A stretch of 64,000 nt of DNA. Origin: Vibrio azureus (GTDB lineage Bacteria > Pseudomonadota > Gammaproteobacteria > Enterobacterales > Vibrionaceae). This document shows, in pieces, positions 16,961-26,666 of this stretch. Numbering within the stretch: position 1 is the stretch's first letter; each line of letters begins with the position of its first letter. The DNA lies in the NCBI RefSeq assembly GCF_002849855.1, contig NZ_CP018617.1, positions 1,178,001 through 1,242,000 on the forward strand, in the 5' to 3' direction. The position numbers and the translations under genes are program-made. The notes beneath the pieces are model-generated. The model did not search any database, was not told where the DNA came from, and saw only the letters and a program-made list of their open reading frames with translations.

Positions 16961-18256
16961 TCACCTTTCTGGTAGAGTAAACTTTGCCCTCACAGCAAAA
17001 TGATCCGACAAATCCCAGGTTCCCCACATATCTTCCTCAAAATTTCTTGGAGCTTCTATTTTACTGCTGCTAGCGAGTATACTGCCGTTATCAACATACA
17101 GTAAATAATCGAGCCTTTCTCTTTCGGATTCATCGCTATAGGAAATATTCTCATTTAAATATGAGTCATAACTGTATTTAATATTATTGATTAAAGGAGG
17201 TTCCACCAGCTTTAAAATTCTTAGCATTTGTTCAAAGTCTAATGGATATTTGTGCTTTGCAATATTAAAATCCCCCCCGATGATGATTGGCTCATCATCC
17301 GGTAGGTTTAACTGTTCCATATAATTAAAAATTTCCCCAACCTGCAGCATTCTTATGTCTCTATGACCTTGTGAGTTCCAAGAGCCAAGATGTAAATTAA
17401 ACAGATGGTAAGGCTGATTATCCTTGATGATCTTTGTGTAAAGGACCCCTTTATCTGCCGCACAATCAGTGCCTTTACAGTTTTCAAATACATGTTGAGA
17501 CTGATCTACAATCGGGTATTTACTGAAAGTGAGCACGCCGCCATCATAGGTATTACTGCCATGATCGGTAAGTTTTTCGCTGACATAAGGAAAGTGAGTC
17601 TGCATTGTGCGACGAATCGCTTTATCATTTTCACTTCGAAATACTTCCTGCATAAATACAACATCATTATCTTTGACCTGCCCTGCGATTAAATCGTCTC
17701 TTGTATCCATATCCTTACCCACATGGCTGAGCATCCAAACATTATAACTGCATACAGTCAGGTTATTATTTTCTTTAGGTCCAAGAGAAGATGTCTTATC
17801 TACAACAAGAATAATATCATCGTAGCCGCCTGTATATTCTGCCTTGTAATAATACTGATACTCGCCTTTAAAGCCTCTGTAAATGGCACGGCCTGACTTA
17901 AACTCACCTAAATGGGTCGTTTCTGGGTCAGTAAGAGTATAAGTCATCGTTGTCCCCCAGACACTTCCATGTAATCGAATAGCTAAGGCAAGTTGCTCGT
18001 AACCCAAAAAGATAAAAAAATAATAGTCTTGACCCGATTCAATACCTGAATATCTGGTCAGGCTCGCAATTTGAGTGTATTTAAGTGGTGGAATCTGTGT
18101 TTCACCTATTTGTTGAATCAGTTCTTGATTTCCATTCACACCAACCGTTAATGCTTCCTCTGTATTATTCAATAAGTATATGTTTGTATCTGCACTGCAT
18201 ATAAAAGAAAATAACAAAACAATCACTAATATCGAAAGCTCAAATATTTTATCCAT
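16961..18256 (-). CDS. Secreted sphingomyelinase-like phosphodiesterase
   Basis: The protein is 431 residues with a signal peptide (residues 1-21, ..FSFICSA). An N-terminal beta domain covers about residues 25-150. A DNase I/endonuclease-exonuclease-phosphatase domain follows: CSYNVWML, FMQEVF (metal-binding Glu), HLGSWN, IIIGGDFNI, and the C-terminal S-D-H-F-A-V with catalytic His. Bacterial neutral sphingomyelinases of Vibrio share this set; they split sphingomyelin in host membranes into ceramide and phosphocholine and can act as haemolysins. Substrate is inferred from family. A strong CRP-like site lies about 190 bases upstream. Confidence 0.85.
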   Translation of the reverse strand: MDKIFELSILVIVLLFSFICSADTNIYLLNNTEEALTVGVNGNQELIQQIGETQIPPLKYTQIASLTRYSGIESGQDYYFFIFLGYEQLALAIRLHGSVWGTTMTYTLTDPETTHLGEFKSGRAIYRGFKGEYQYYYKAEYTGGYDDIILVVDKTSSLGPKENNNLTVCSYNVWMLSHVGKDMDTRDDLIAGQVKDNDVVFMQEVFRSENDKAIRRTMQTHFPYVSEKLTDHGSNTYDGGVLTFSKYPIVDQSQHVFENCKGTDCAADKGVLYTKIIKDNQPYHLFNLHLGSWNSQGHRDIRMLQVGEIFNYMEQLNLPDDEPIIIGGDFNIAKHKYPLDFEQMLRILKLVEPPLINNIKYSYDSYLNENISYSDESERERLDYLLYVDNGSILASSSKIEAPRNFEEDMWGTWDLSDHFAVRAKFTLPER

Positions 18257-18443
18257 AATATCCCTACGGTTTATTCGTTCTCTACTTAATTAAAACATTT
18301 TTAATATCACTACGAGCTTTATCTGTTCTTTTAATGATTTTTTGTTATTTATCGCAAGTTTTGAATAGTAAAAGCCCTTTCTAATTTTAACTAATAGAAA
18401 TATCAGGAACAGTGTTATTTATAATGAAAAATGACTTATTTTA

Positions 18444-18465
18444 AAATGTGCTTTAGCTCACATTT
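18444..18465 (-). promoter_or_regulatory. CRP-like binding site
   Basis: The palindrome AAATGTG-CTTTAGC-TCACATTT differs from the ideal E. coli CRP site only in the central bases; both half-sites TGTG and CACA and their flanks are intact. Confidence 0.7.
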
Positions 18466-18779
18466 TAACTTTATCAGTGAATAGAATATAATAAACAAAA
18501 AATCTAAAAATAATTTTAGAATAAGAAAAACTTCAAAATGACAGATGAGACATCACAGTTACGTGTAATTCGTAGTCTTATTTAAAAACACCATTCATTG
18601 CATAAACACCCCTTTGCCATACCCTACAAACGATATGATCTTTGTTAAACTATTTTACGCTTTTTATGATAGTCTAGATTATAAATTTAGTGCACAATTA
18701 CTGGCAATAAACTTCACATTTCCATAACATTTACCTGCAAGTGTGAAGTAGATAACTTTGAGTCTGCTGTTTGGCGCCT

Positions 18780-18812
18780 TATACCCAAGTGACTTCAAAA
18801 TACTTGGGTATA
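18780..18812. repeat. Vibrio palindromic intergenic element
   Basis: TATACCCAAG / CTTGGGTATA with a 13-base centre, the same length as the copy at 15517-15549. It abuts the nnr stop codon. Confidence 0.8.
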
Positions 18813-20339
18813 TTATGGATTCAAAGCCAAGCGCAACATGTTAACAACATCACTCGCTAAAAGTCCGTACTCTCCTGATTGAGCGGCATCAAGATCCGCA
18901 GCATGGCTATGAACGACCACACCTAAACGTGCCGCTGTCGCCGGTGGGAGCCCTTTTGCAACAAAAGCACCAATCACTCCAGTCAGCATATCGCCCATTC
19001 CTCCCGTTGCCATTCCAGAGTTACCCGCCAAACAAGCATACATTCTCACTCCGTCGTAAATTAACGTCCCAGCGCCTTTTAAAACAACAGCACCGCCATA
19101 CTTTTCATGGAGCTGCTTAATCGCTGAAAAACGATCATTTTCGATAACATCCACACTCACACCAAGTAAGCGAGCGGCTTCACCAGAGTGTGGCGTGATG
19201 ATTCGTTGTTTATCGTAAACGAATGCGCTGTTATTTTTACGGCTTACCTGAGCTAAAATGTTTAGCCCGTCGGCATCTACGACCTTAGGTAGGTCTTGTT
19301 GTGCTAGATATTGGTAGATCTGGTGTGCCCACTCATCATTCCCTAGACCTGGCCCAATAATGAGCACCGATGCCCAAGCGGTTTTTTCTGCGAGCACATT
19401 TTCAATGTCTCCCAATTCTTTAAGCGATATCGCCGTACTCATTACTTCTGGAATGCCCATCTGCAAGGATAAAAGCGATTCTGGGTGAGTGATCGCAGCC
19501 GCCAGCCCGACACCAGAACGAACAGCGCCCAGTGCACATAATCGGATTGCACCAGCCATACCTCGGTTCCCCCCAACACATAGCGCTTTTCCATGATGGC
19601 CTTTATGTGCTGTCTTTTGTCTGTCGGGTATCAAACGAGGAATAATCTGATGATCAATGCCTAACGCACTTTCGTCTTCAATAGAACGAAATTCTGCACT
19701 AATACCCAGCCCCGCAAAGTGCAGTTTTCCAATATAAGAACGCGCCTGCCCCGTACAAAGCCCCTGTTTAACCGCCACGAAGGTAACCGTATGTTCTGCC
19801 TGAATCGCGACACCGTGAACCGCTCCAGTATCTGCATTCAATCCAGAGGGAATATCGACCGAAATAACCGGACAATTGATCTGATTAATTTGAGTAATTC
19901 GAAGTTGATAGCCGTGATTGAGTGGGCCACGTAGGCCTGTGCCCAACATTGCATCTATGATGACTTCTGCATCGAGCAATGCGACATGCCAATCATCCCA
20001 ATGCTCGATGTGTCCACCAATGCTACACCATTCTTCATAAGCGGTTTTAGCATCACCATCCAGCTGGTTTATCTCACCTAAATGGAAGACACGGACTTGT
20101 AACCCTGCTTGCTTAGCTAAACTAGCAAAGACATAGCCATCCCCCCCATTGTTGCCTTTGCCGCACACGACCAGTACCCGTTGAGCATCAGAATAGTGTT
20201 GCCGAAAGCATTTATAGACCGCAATACCGGCTTTCTGCATTAAGTCATACATCGACACCCCAGCAATTTGCGCCGCTTTGATCTCACCAGTTCTGACTTG
20301 CTGTGACGTATACAGTTTGAGAGAAAGATTAAAGTCCAT
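18813..20339 (-). CDS. nnr: Bifunctional NAD(P)H-hydrate epimerase / dehydratase
   Basis: The protein of about 508 residues repairs hydrated NADH and NADPH. The N-terminal YjeF_N epimerase domain (about 10-215) has VCGKGNNGGDGYVFA and DAMLGTGLRG. The C-terminal ADP/ATP-dependent dehydratase domain (about 225-505) has HKGHHGKALCVGGNRGMAGA, TPHSGEAARLLG and GNSGMATGGMGDMLTG. I choose ATG 20339, because the longer frame starts with TTG at 20381 inside the terminator of the preceding operon. Usual family length is about 500. In many bacteria tsaE follows it; here it stands alone. Confidence 0.92.
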   Translation of the reverse strand: MDFNLSLKLYTSQQVRTGEIKAAQIAGVSMYDLMQKAGIAVYKCFRQHYSDAQRVLVVCGKGNNGGDGYVFASLAKQAGLQVRVFHLGEINQLDGDAKTAYEEWCSIGGHIEHWDDWHVALLDAEVIIDAMLGTGLRGPLNHGYQLRITQINQINCPVISVDIPSGLNADTGAVHGVAIQAEHTVTFVAVKQGLCTGQARSYIGKLHFAGLGISAEFRSIEDESALGIDHQIIPRLIPDRQKTAHKGHHGKALCVGGNRGMAGAIRLCALGAVRSGVGLAAAITHPESLLSLQMGIPEVMSTAISLKELGDIENVLAEKTAWASVLIIGPGLGNDEWAHQIYQYLAQQDLPKVVDADGLNILAQVSRKNNSAFVYDKQRIITPHSGEAARLLGVSVDVIENDRFSAIKQLHEKYGGAVVLKGAGTLIYDGVRMYACLAGNSGMATGGMGDMLTGVIGAFVAKGLPPATAARLGVVVHSHAADLDAAQSGEYGLLASDVVNMLRLALNP

Positions 20340-20379
20340 ATCGACATTCCACTCATTAAGGGATACTTTAAATGTATAC

Positions 20380-20408
20380 AAAAAAGCCGGGAATCACCCC
20401 GGCTTTTA
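20380..20408 (-). terminator. Terminator of the response-regulator/PAS operon
   Basis: AAAAGCCGGG / CCCCGGCTTTT with a five-base loop, followed by T-rich sequence on the minus strand, 20 bases after the PAS gene stop. Confidence 0.85.
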
Positions 20409-20427
20409 TATATTTTATTTCCTTCGC

Positions 20428-20868
20428 TTATTTTTGTTTTTGTACTACCAGCGCCTCAGCAGTCGCATCCTGAACGGATAAAAACAACGAATTGACTTCT
20501 CCTGTAGGGCTTCGCATTGGGTTAAGCGTGATGTTTTGGTACATAAATTCTGCTTGCTGAGTCACCGGGCGGACATTACGGCAGCAAAATAGATAGGGCC
20601 TTTGGTGCCAAGTAATGAAACTACGGCAACCAAGATCATATACAGGCTTGGTTTTAAGCTTAAACCACTCTTGAGGAATCTCTGGGAAAATATCAAACAA
20701 TGAGCGACCAATAGCTTCATGCGATTGCAGGCCGCTGTGATGAGTCATGAAACCATTCCACAGCTTCACGTTATATTGTCGATCAATCACGATAAGGCCC
20801 ATATCGATGTTCTGGACCATGTCGATCATCCAATGAAATTGCTCAAACTCTGCTGGTAGATTTAGCAT
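20428..20868 (-). CDS. Stand-alone PAS-domain protein
   Basis: This 146-residue protein is a single PAS domain (NIDMGLIVIDRQYNVKLWNGFMTHHSGL, then GRSLFDIFPEIP) without any output domain. Its ATG directly abuts the stop of the response regulator gene, so the two are translationally coupled. It may sense a signal or act as a docking partner for the CheC-like regulator. No cofactor-binding residue is certain. Confidence 0.85.
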   Translation of the reverse strand: MLNLPAEFEQFHWMIDMVQNIDMGLIVIDRQYNVKLWNGFMTHHSGLQSHEAIGRSLFDIFPEIPQEWFKLKTKPVYDLGCRSFITWHQRPYLFCCRNVRPVTQQAEFMYQNITLNPMRSPTGEVNSLFLSVQDATAEALVVQKQK

Positions 20869-21873
20869 TTATAGTTCCTCCAGCAAGTAAGCGAGTTTAT
20901 TGTCGAGAAGTGGTAACGATTCATCTACGAACATAAACAGCAGATCGCAACGTATTGAGGTTCCCTCGATGGTATAGCTAACTTCAAAAGTCATCGTACG
21001 ACTAAAGCTACCTGCAGTGGACTCAATTATCGAATCGACCGAAATATGTTGCCCCAGCAAGACCGGAGGGCTTTGGAAAAAACGAACTTCAGATTGTTCA
21101 CCCAACCCATTGAGAAATGATCCAACCAAAATGTTAGACATATCCATAAGCAACTCAAGCTCTTCTAATTCTTCACTCTCAACAGGCACTTTCATCAATG
21201 TTTTGAGATCCGAGACACTTGAATCACTGAGGATCACCAAGGCTTCACCAGCAATACCCTCTCCACAAAACCCTTGGCAAACCCCTGAAACATTATCTTT
21301 CGAGGCTAACTCTCTTAATGCCATATGTAATTCGCTGACTTCGAATATGTTGACATTGGGCAACGGCAAATTGACAAACACATCGAAGTGCCGCGCCAAT
21401 GCATCAGCAGCTCGACCAATAGCAATGTTGGCTACCTCCATATACACATCACGGCGACGCAATTTAGGCAGAGAAATAGGCGCTGAATAGGCGGTAACTT
21501 CGTCTTGTTTGGAAACAGTAAAAGGCTTTAACGCATGATTAAGTTCATTAATATTAAAGGGCTTTTGAATGAATGCATACGCACCAAGGTCTAGCACGCG
21601 CTGTCTTGCCTTGGGCTGAATGTCACCAGAGACGACGATAACAGGCGTCGAGATCTGACGCTGCTTCATCTGTTCTAACGTCTCAAAACCGTCCATTTCT
21701 GGCATGGTGAGATCAAGAAATATCAGCTTAAATGACTTCTGCTGTAATGCGTGTAGGGCCTCTTTACCATTAACCGCAAAAGTGATATCAGCCTTCAGTG
21801 CTGTGGGTAGTGATTTCGCCATCTGCTTTCGTGCTAAGGCTGAGTCATCACAAATTAGGACAGGAAATGACAT
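20869..21873 (-). CDS. Response regulator with CheC/CheX-like domain
   Basis: The 334-residue protein starts at MSFPVLICDD (AGAGGTGG precedes the ATG at 21873). Residues 1-122 are a receiver domain with acidic pocket DD, phospho-acceptor Asp in FLDLTMPEMDG, VVSGD and the Lys in IQKPF. From about 140 a CheC/CheX-like domain follows, with two E-x2-N style helices (MEVANIAIGRAADALA and LLMDMSNILVGSFLNGL). CheC/CheX proteins dephosphorylate CheY-P in chemotaxis, so this may tune the phosphorylation of another regulator. It is coupled to a PAS protein; no histidine kinase lies nearby. Confidence 0.85.
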   Translation of the reverse strand: MSFPVLICDDSALARKQMAKSLPTALKADITFAVNGKEALHALQQKSFKLIFLDLTMPEMDGFETLEQMKQRQISTPVIVVSGDIQPKARQRVLDLGAYAFIQKPFNINELNHALKPFTVSKQDEVTAYSAPISLPKLRRRDVYMEVANIAIGRAADALARHFDVFVNLPLPNVNIFEVSELHMALRELASKDNVSGVCQGFCGEGIAGEALVILSDSSVSDLKTLMKVPVESEELEELELLMDMSNILVGSFLNGLGEQSEVRFFQSPPVLLGQHISVDSIIESTAGSFSRTMTFEVSYTIEGTSIRCDLLFMFVDESLPLLDNKLAYLLEEL

Positions 21874-22531
21874 ACTACCACCTCTCAAAATTGTAAATTG
21901 CGCCAATTTAACAGGTTGACACTGTACATTCTATATTTTGAGAAAAAATAACCTGTGTTTATCTTCAATACCCAAGTCAACGACAGGCTTGCCAGACATA
22001 GACATGTAAAAGGCGCACTGACAAGCGCGCCTTTGCCTCGTTGCTCAATCGTGAGTATGCGAATTAGAAGATTGTTTTCACTTCTAAACAGATAACGAGG
22101 AATTTCAATATATAGTTTTGATTCCATCCAAATTGTGCGTAAAACTAACATTTCTCCTATCGAAGTAGTTATGTTGATTTACACATTAACTATGGTTCAT
22201 TTTGCTCATAAAACAAGTTTTGACGATAAAAAATTTTCATCTAATATGATACAAGCAGAATAAAAAAAACTTAAAACTTGCAAAATCAGGCACAAAGAAT
22301 GAATCAGTAGGGACGCTTGAAGATATGGGCATCATTGCACTTTGATAAGTGAAAAACTCCAACAGCAGGATTTACCTGCAAATTAATCATAACAGGGAAT
22401 CTATCCCCAAATCACCTCAGGCTACTTAATCCAGTTTTCTCAAGATAACTTGGGCATATTGATAAAAACATAATGATAAATAAAAAGAAAACTTGTTATA
22501 GTAGCCTTTTAATCTTTAGTATTTCTACTCA
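21874..22531. other. Divergent intergenic region
   Basis: There is no gene I can support; the frame at 21885-22151 lacks protein-like character. It contains a hairpin AAAGGCGC / GCGCCTTT at 22009-22034 and degenerate remnants of the Vibrio palindromic element near 21969 and 22440. Promoters for the response regulator and the transporter must lie here. Confidence 0.5.
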
Positions 22532-23527
22532 ATGTCAAAAGATGGGCTCAATGTGAACTGGAAAAGATTTTTGAAATTGTCTCACGTACCGCCATCTCAA
22601 GCAGCTTTAGCACTTGGTTTGATTGGCCTAGGACAGGCATGGTCACTTTACGTCCCTGATATTGGGGAGCCATTACGACCAGTTTTAGCCTTTTTGGGTG
22701 CCTTGCTGCTGTTTCCTGTGCTGATGAAATACGCGACAAGTCCATCGCTATTTCTGTCTGATCTCAAGCATCCACTGAGAGGCAGTTTGATGGCACCGAT
22801 GAGTATGGCTTTACTGGTCCTTTGTGATTACTTAGCCGTCGTCACTCCTCTTATTGCTTATCCCTTGTGGTTTCTGGCGATTGGCCTTCACTTTAGCATG
22901 ATGACGCTTTTTTTCAGTTTCCAACTGATGAACTTCAAGGTCTCGAACATTGTCCCTAGTTGGTTTTTATACCCGGTCGGGCTTATCAGCTCTTCTCTGG
23001 CAGGTTCTCAATTTGGTCATACTGTTTTTTCTGAAACGTTAGCTATGGTTTGTATTGGGGTGTATTTTTTCATGTTACCGTTAGTTTTATACCGCTTGGT
23101 ATTTTTTGGCTCTTTACCTCGTAACGCTAGACCGACTTTAGCCATCATGGCAGCACCTGTTAATCTTTCCCTTGCCGCGTATTTAGTCAATTTCCCTACT
23201 CCCGATCCTATTATCACCGGGGCACTGGCTGGCATCGGTATCACGATGACTTTGTTGATTTATTTGTGCTATTTTCGTTTAATGCGTCTCAAATTTCAGC
23301 CTTCGATTGCAGCCGTCACTTTTCCTTCTGTGATCAGTGCCATTGCCATGCATCGATTAACGACTTTTTTTGATCAATCTCACCCTAACTGGCTCTGGTT
23401 GCACGATTTTGGCTTTTTAGAGCTCAGTATTGCGACCTTTTTAGTCCTTTGGGTTTCTTTAGGCTATATCAAAATGTATTGGCCTGGATTATTTCAATCA
23501 CCAGAAAACATATTCAAAAAAGGGTAA
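22532..23527 (+). CDS. TDT-family (TehA/SLAC1-like) membrane transporter
   Basis: This 331-residue protein has about ten hydrophobic segments, the usual count for tellurite-resistance/dicarboxylate (TDT) transporters. Supporting family features are the opening after a short polar N-terminus (PPSQAALALGLIGLGQAW), and the helices with LSLAAYLVNFP and LSIATFLVLWVSLGY. Family members export anions or contribute to tellurite resistance; the substrate here is unknown. No clear Shine-Dalgarno sequence precedes the ATG. It is a single-gene unit ended by a terminator. Confidence 0.75.
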   Translation: MSKDGLNVNWKRFLKLSHVPPSQAALALGLIGLGQAWSLYVPDIGEPLRPVLAFLGALLLFPVLMKYATSPSLFLSDLKHPLRGSLMAPMSMALLVLCDYLAVVTPLIAYPLWFLAIGLHFSMMTLFFSFQLMNFKVSNIVPSWFLYPVGLISSSLAGSQFGHTVFSETLAMVCIGVYFFMLPLVLYRLVFFGSLPRNARPTLAIMAAPVNLSLAAYLVNFPTPDPIITGALAGIGITMTLLIYLCYFRLMRLKFQPSIAAVTFPSVISAIAMHRLTTFFDQSHPNWLWLHDFGFLELSIATFLVLWVSLGYIKMYWPGLFQSPENIFKKG

Positions 23528-23545
23528 GCATTGGCTACCCTTTTT
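23517..23545 (+). terminator. Terminator of the TDT transporter gene
   Basis: AAAAAGGGTA / TACCCTTTTT with a nine-base loop overlaps the stop codon and continues in T-rich sequence. Confidence 0.85.
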
Positions 23546-23606
23546 CTCATTTCATTTTTATTTTATTGCCCAGTAGCGACAAGATGCTTGGCTATCACTA
23601 AAATGC

Positions 23607-24278
23607 TTAACGCAAACCGTGTAAGAATTCAGCACGCGTAGCAGGGTTACTTTTAAATAATCCTCCTAGGGCTGTAGTGGTGGTTGAACTGGTCGCATCC
23701 ATAACTCCACGAGATTTCACACAATAGTGAGTCGCATCCATAGTGACCGCCACATCTTCTGATTCTAGCAAAGTTTGCAACGCGACAAGGATCTGCTGTG
23801 TCATACGCTCTTGCACTTGAGGACGTTGAGCAAAAAAGCGCACAATTCGGTTAATTTTTGAGAGACCGATGATCTTTCCACGAGGGATATAAGCAACCGC
23901 AGTCTTGCCATCGATGGTAACAAGGTGATGTTCACAAGTGCTGGTGACGGTAATATCTTTAACGCGCACCATTTCGCTGACGTTCATCTTATTTTCAATA
24001 ACAGTGATTTTAGGAAAATTGGCGTAGTCTAACCCTGAGAAAATCTCATCAACGTACATTTTTGCAATACGATGCGGGGTTTCTTCGAGGCTATCATCAG
24101 TAAGGTCCAGCTCAAGTAATGTTAAGATCTCACGCATGTGGTGTTCGATCTTTTGTTTTTTCTCTTCGCGGCTAAATTGATTTGGGTTCATCGGCGTTTC
24201 TAACCCACGCGATTCCAGCGCCTCTTTAACAATTCTCGCTGACTCGCTTAGCTTCGTTGACTGACTTAGACCTGACAT
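23607..24278 (-). CDS. folE: GTP cyclohydrolase I
   Basis: The 223-residue enzyme makes 7,8-dihydroneopterin triphosphate from GTP, the first step of folate synthesis. Zinc and active-site motifs are present: [35 protein letters not shown], and [12 protein letters not shown]. The start MSGLSQS at 24278 is chosen because AGGAGAG lies nine bases upstream and the length then equals that of E. coli FolE. It diverges from moeAB across a 284-base spacer, so two GTP-dependent cofactor pathways are neighbours. Confidence 0.96.
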   Translation of the reverse strand: MSGLSQSTKLSESARIVKEALESRGLETPMNPNQFSREEKKQKIEHHMREILTLLELDLTDDSLEETPHRIAKMYVDEIFSGLDYANFPKITVIENKMNVSEMVRVKDITVTSTCEHHLVTIDGKTAVAYIPRGKIIGLSKINRIVRFFAQRPQVQERMTQQILVALQTLLESEDVAVTMDATHYCVKSRGVMDATSSTTTTALGGLFKSNPATRAEFLHGLR

Positions 24279-24562
24279 TCCAATCTCTCCTATATGACAA
24301 CTCAAAACTTTAATTAACAGCTACCTAGACTGAGTGTTCTTATTTGACGTTCAAAGCCCGATATCATCCGTATCTCATTGGGGCTCTGACCAAATTGGAA
24401 AGGAGCAGTAAAAATAGATTACCATCATTACCCTATACGGAGCGGCCTTAGGATACTCGTATTTTTGAATAATTACACCCATATTTTATTGATGGATATT
24501 CTTACTGAATGGGCTTTTATGATAAAATGAATGCACATTAAAGAACACACAGGATTTTCTCC

Positions 24563-25801
24563 ATGGGCTGTTGTGATACACCGGGCTTAATGCCAATTGA
24601 AGAAGCCATTCAGCAAATGCTCTCTTCAATCAATCCTATTCAAATAACGGACTCTCTTCCTCTAACGGAGGCGCTGAGTTTAGTGTTAGCGGAAGACATT
24701 TTATCTCCCATCAATGTCCCTCCTTTTGATAATTCCGCTATGGATGGTTATGCCATTCGCCTGTGTGATTTCAAAACGCCTTCGACCTACTTCCCAATAG
24801 CGGGTAAATCGTTTGCAGGTCAGCCTTTTGAAGGTGAATGCCCTCAAGGCCAGTGTATTAGAATCATGACTGGCGCTCAGATTCCTGTTGGTTGTGATGC
24901 GGTTATTATGCAAGAAAAAGCACAAGTGACCGATGAGGGGGTTCAATTTCTACGAAACGATATTGCACCATTCAACAATATTCGCCCGATCGGTGATGAT
25001 ATCAAACAGGGGGCCCTCGTACTCACGAAAGGCTCTCGTTTAACGCCCCGTGACATTCCAATGATCGCCTCGTTGGGCATTAGCCACGTCAAGGTTTTCC
25101 GTAAACCCAAAGTCGCATTCTTTTCTACAGGTGATGAACTTAAAGCACTTGGAGAGCCACTTGATAAAGGCCAGATCTATGACAGCAATCGCTATGGAAT
25201 CAAACCACTCATCGAAAACTTTGGCTGTGAAGCTCTGGATTTAGGCATTATCCCAGACTGCCCTAACACCCTTAAAGAAGCCTTTCAACAAGCACAAACA
25301 CTGGCTGATGTTGTCATCACATCAGGAGGTGTCAGTGTCGGTGAAGCTGATTATACCAAAGATATTCTCGCCGAACTTGGAGACGTCTTTTTTTGGAAAT
25401 TGGCGATTAAGCCTGGTAAACCTTTTGCCTTTGGTCAGTTAAGTGATGCATGGTTCTGTGGCTTACCCGGTAACCCTGTTTCTGCGATGTTGACAATGTA
25501 TGTACTCGTCCAGCCTATGTTAGCCAAATTGGCAGGGCACACCGCTTGGAAAATGCCAGACTCTTTAACTGCGATCAGTAAAAGCGGCTTTAAGAAATCA
25601 CCTGGTCGCACAGACTACCAACGCGGTATTTACACTATTGAGAATGGGCAGCTAATGGTCGAAACCACTGGCAATCAAAGCTCTGGTGCTTTCCGTTCGA
25701 TGAGTCTTGCCAACTGCTTTATTGTGCTCGAACGTGAACGAGGAAGCGTCGAGGCGGGTGAAACCGTTCAGATCCAGATGTTCAATCCAAGTTTATATTA
25801 G
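24563..25801 (+). CDS. moeA: Molybdopterin molybdotransferase
   Basis: The 412-residue MoeA inserts molybdenum into adenylated molybdopterin. Visible motifs are PPFDNSAMDGYA, GAQIPVGCDAVIMQE, FSTGDEL, ITSGGVSVGEADYTK and LPGNPVSAMLTMYV. AGGA precedes the ATG at about eight bases. moeB follows nine bases later, the same order as in E. coli, so they form an operon. Confidence 0.96.
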   Translation: MGCCDTPGLMPIEEAIQQMLSSINPIQITDSLPLTEALSLVLAEDILSPINVPPFDNSAMDGYAIRLCDFKTPSTYFPIAGKSFAGQPFEGECPQGQCIRIMTGAQIPVGCDAVIMQEKAQVTDEGVQFLRNDIAPFNNIRPIGDDIKQGALVLTKGSRLTPRDIPMIASLGISHVKVFRKPKVAFFSTGDELKALGEPLDKGQIYDSNRYGIKPLIENFGCEALDLGIIPDCPNTLKEAFQQAQTLADVVITSGGVSVGEADYTKDILAELGDVFFWKLAIKPGKPFAFGQLSDAWFCGLPGNPVSAMLTMYVLVQPMLAKLAGHTAWKMPDSLTAISKSGFKKSPGRTDYQRGIYTIENGQLMVETTGNQSSGAFRSMSLANCFIVLERERGSVEAGETVQIQMFNPSLY

Positions 25802-25810
25802 AGGCGGCTT

Positions 25811-26560
25811 GTGGAGATTCTTTCCGATCAAGAACTGCTGCGCTATAACCGGCAAATCATCCTAAAAGAGTTTGACTTTGAAGGCCAAGAAGCGCTCAGG
25901 CAAGCGTCAGTACTTCTCATTGGTGCTGGCGGATTAGGCTGTGCTTGCAGTCAATATTTAGCCACGGCTGGTGTGGGGAAAGTCACTTTAGTCGATGATG
26001 ATGTTGTTGAAATGTCTAACCTACACCGTCAGGTTCTTCACCATGAAAATGATATTGGCCGAAAAAAAGTGGCTTCCGCTGCAGAAAAGCTTTTACAGTT
26101 GAATCCGCACATAACCATCAACGTCATCGATCAGCGTTTAGAAGACCTTGAGCTTGAGAGCTTGATCCAACAGCACACAATTGTCGTTGACGCATCAGAT
26201 AACGTTTCAACTCGCAACCAGCTGAACCGTTTATGCTTTAAAGCCAAAATCCCACTCATATCTGGGGCTGCCATTCGTATGGAAGGCCAAATCAGTGTGT
26301 TCACTTATCATGACTCCTGTCAACCTTGCTATCAATGCTTAAGCGCTTTATTTGGCCACGATGCTCTCAGTTGTGTCGAAGCAGGAGTGATGGCGCCACT
26401 CGTAGGTATCATCGGTGCGGTTCAAGCAATGGAAGCCATCAAAGTGATTGCTCATTATGGTCAGCCGCTACAAGGCAAGCTATTGATGTTCGATGCGTTA
26501 AATATGTCTTGGCGTGAAATGAAGTTAAACAAGCTTGCCCATTGTCCTGTATGTAGCTAG
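25811..26560 (+). CDS. moeB: Molybdopterin-synthase adenylyltransferase
   Basis: The 249-residue E1-like enzyme adenylates the C-terminus of MoaD. The nucleotide loop is GAGGLGCACSQYLATAGVG, followed by LVDDDVVEMSNLHRQ, and the zinc Cys pairs are CQPCYQC and the C-terminal CPVC. The start is GTG with GAGGCGG just upstream. It is co-transcribed with moeA. Confidence 0.96.
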   Translation: MEILSDQELLRYNRQIILKEFDFEGQEALRQASVLLIGAGGLGCACSQYLATAGVGKVTLVDDDVVEMSNLHRQVLHHENDIGRKKVASAAEKLLQLNPHITINVIDQRLEDLELESLIQQHTIVVDASDNVSTRNQLNRLCFKAKIPLISGAAIRMEGQISVFTYHDSCQPCYQCLSALFGHDALSCVEAGVMAPLVGIIGAVQAMEAIKVIAHYGQPLQGKLLMFDALNMSWREMKLNKLAHCPVCS

Positions 26561-26616
26561 TCAATAAGAAATCTGCAGAATACCTCCCGGTAAAAGAATT
26601 GGCGAAGAGGAATGCA

Positions 26617-26638
26617 AACCGCTCAATCAAGAGCGGTT
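26617..26638. terminator. Hairpin between converging moeB and luxH
   Basis: AACCGCTC / GAGCGGTT with a six-base loop. Neither side has a long T-run; it probably ends both transcripts weakly. Confidence 0.6.
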
Positions 26639-26666
26639 CTGCCTGCTTTCACAGCGAGTTAGGCAG

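Larger units (their letters stand above)
18257..18812. other. Intergenic region upstream of the sphingomyelinase
   Basis: The region is AT-rich with no gene supported. It contains a CRP-like palindrome at 18444-18465 and the Vibrio palindromic element at 18780-18812, which also marks the 3' end of nnr. Confidence 0.5.

Noticed and set aside
21885..22151. 88-codon frame upstream of the response regulator
   Set aside because: No start signal and no conserved features; it covers a likely promoter region.
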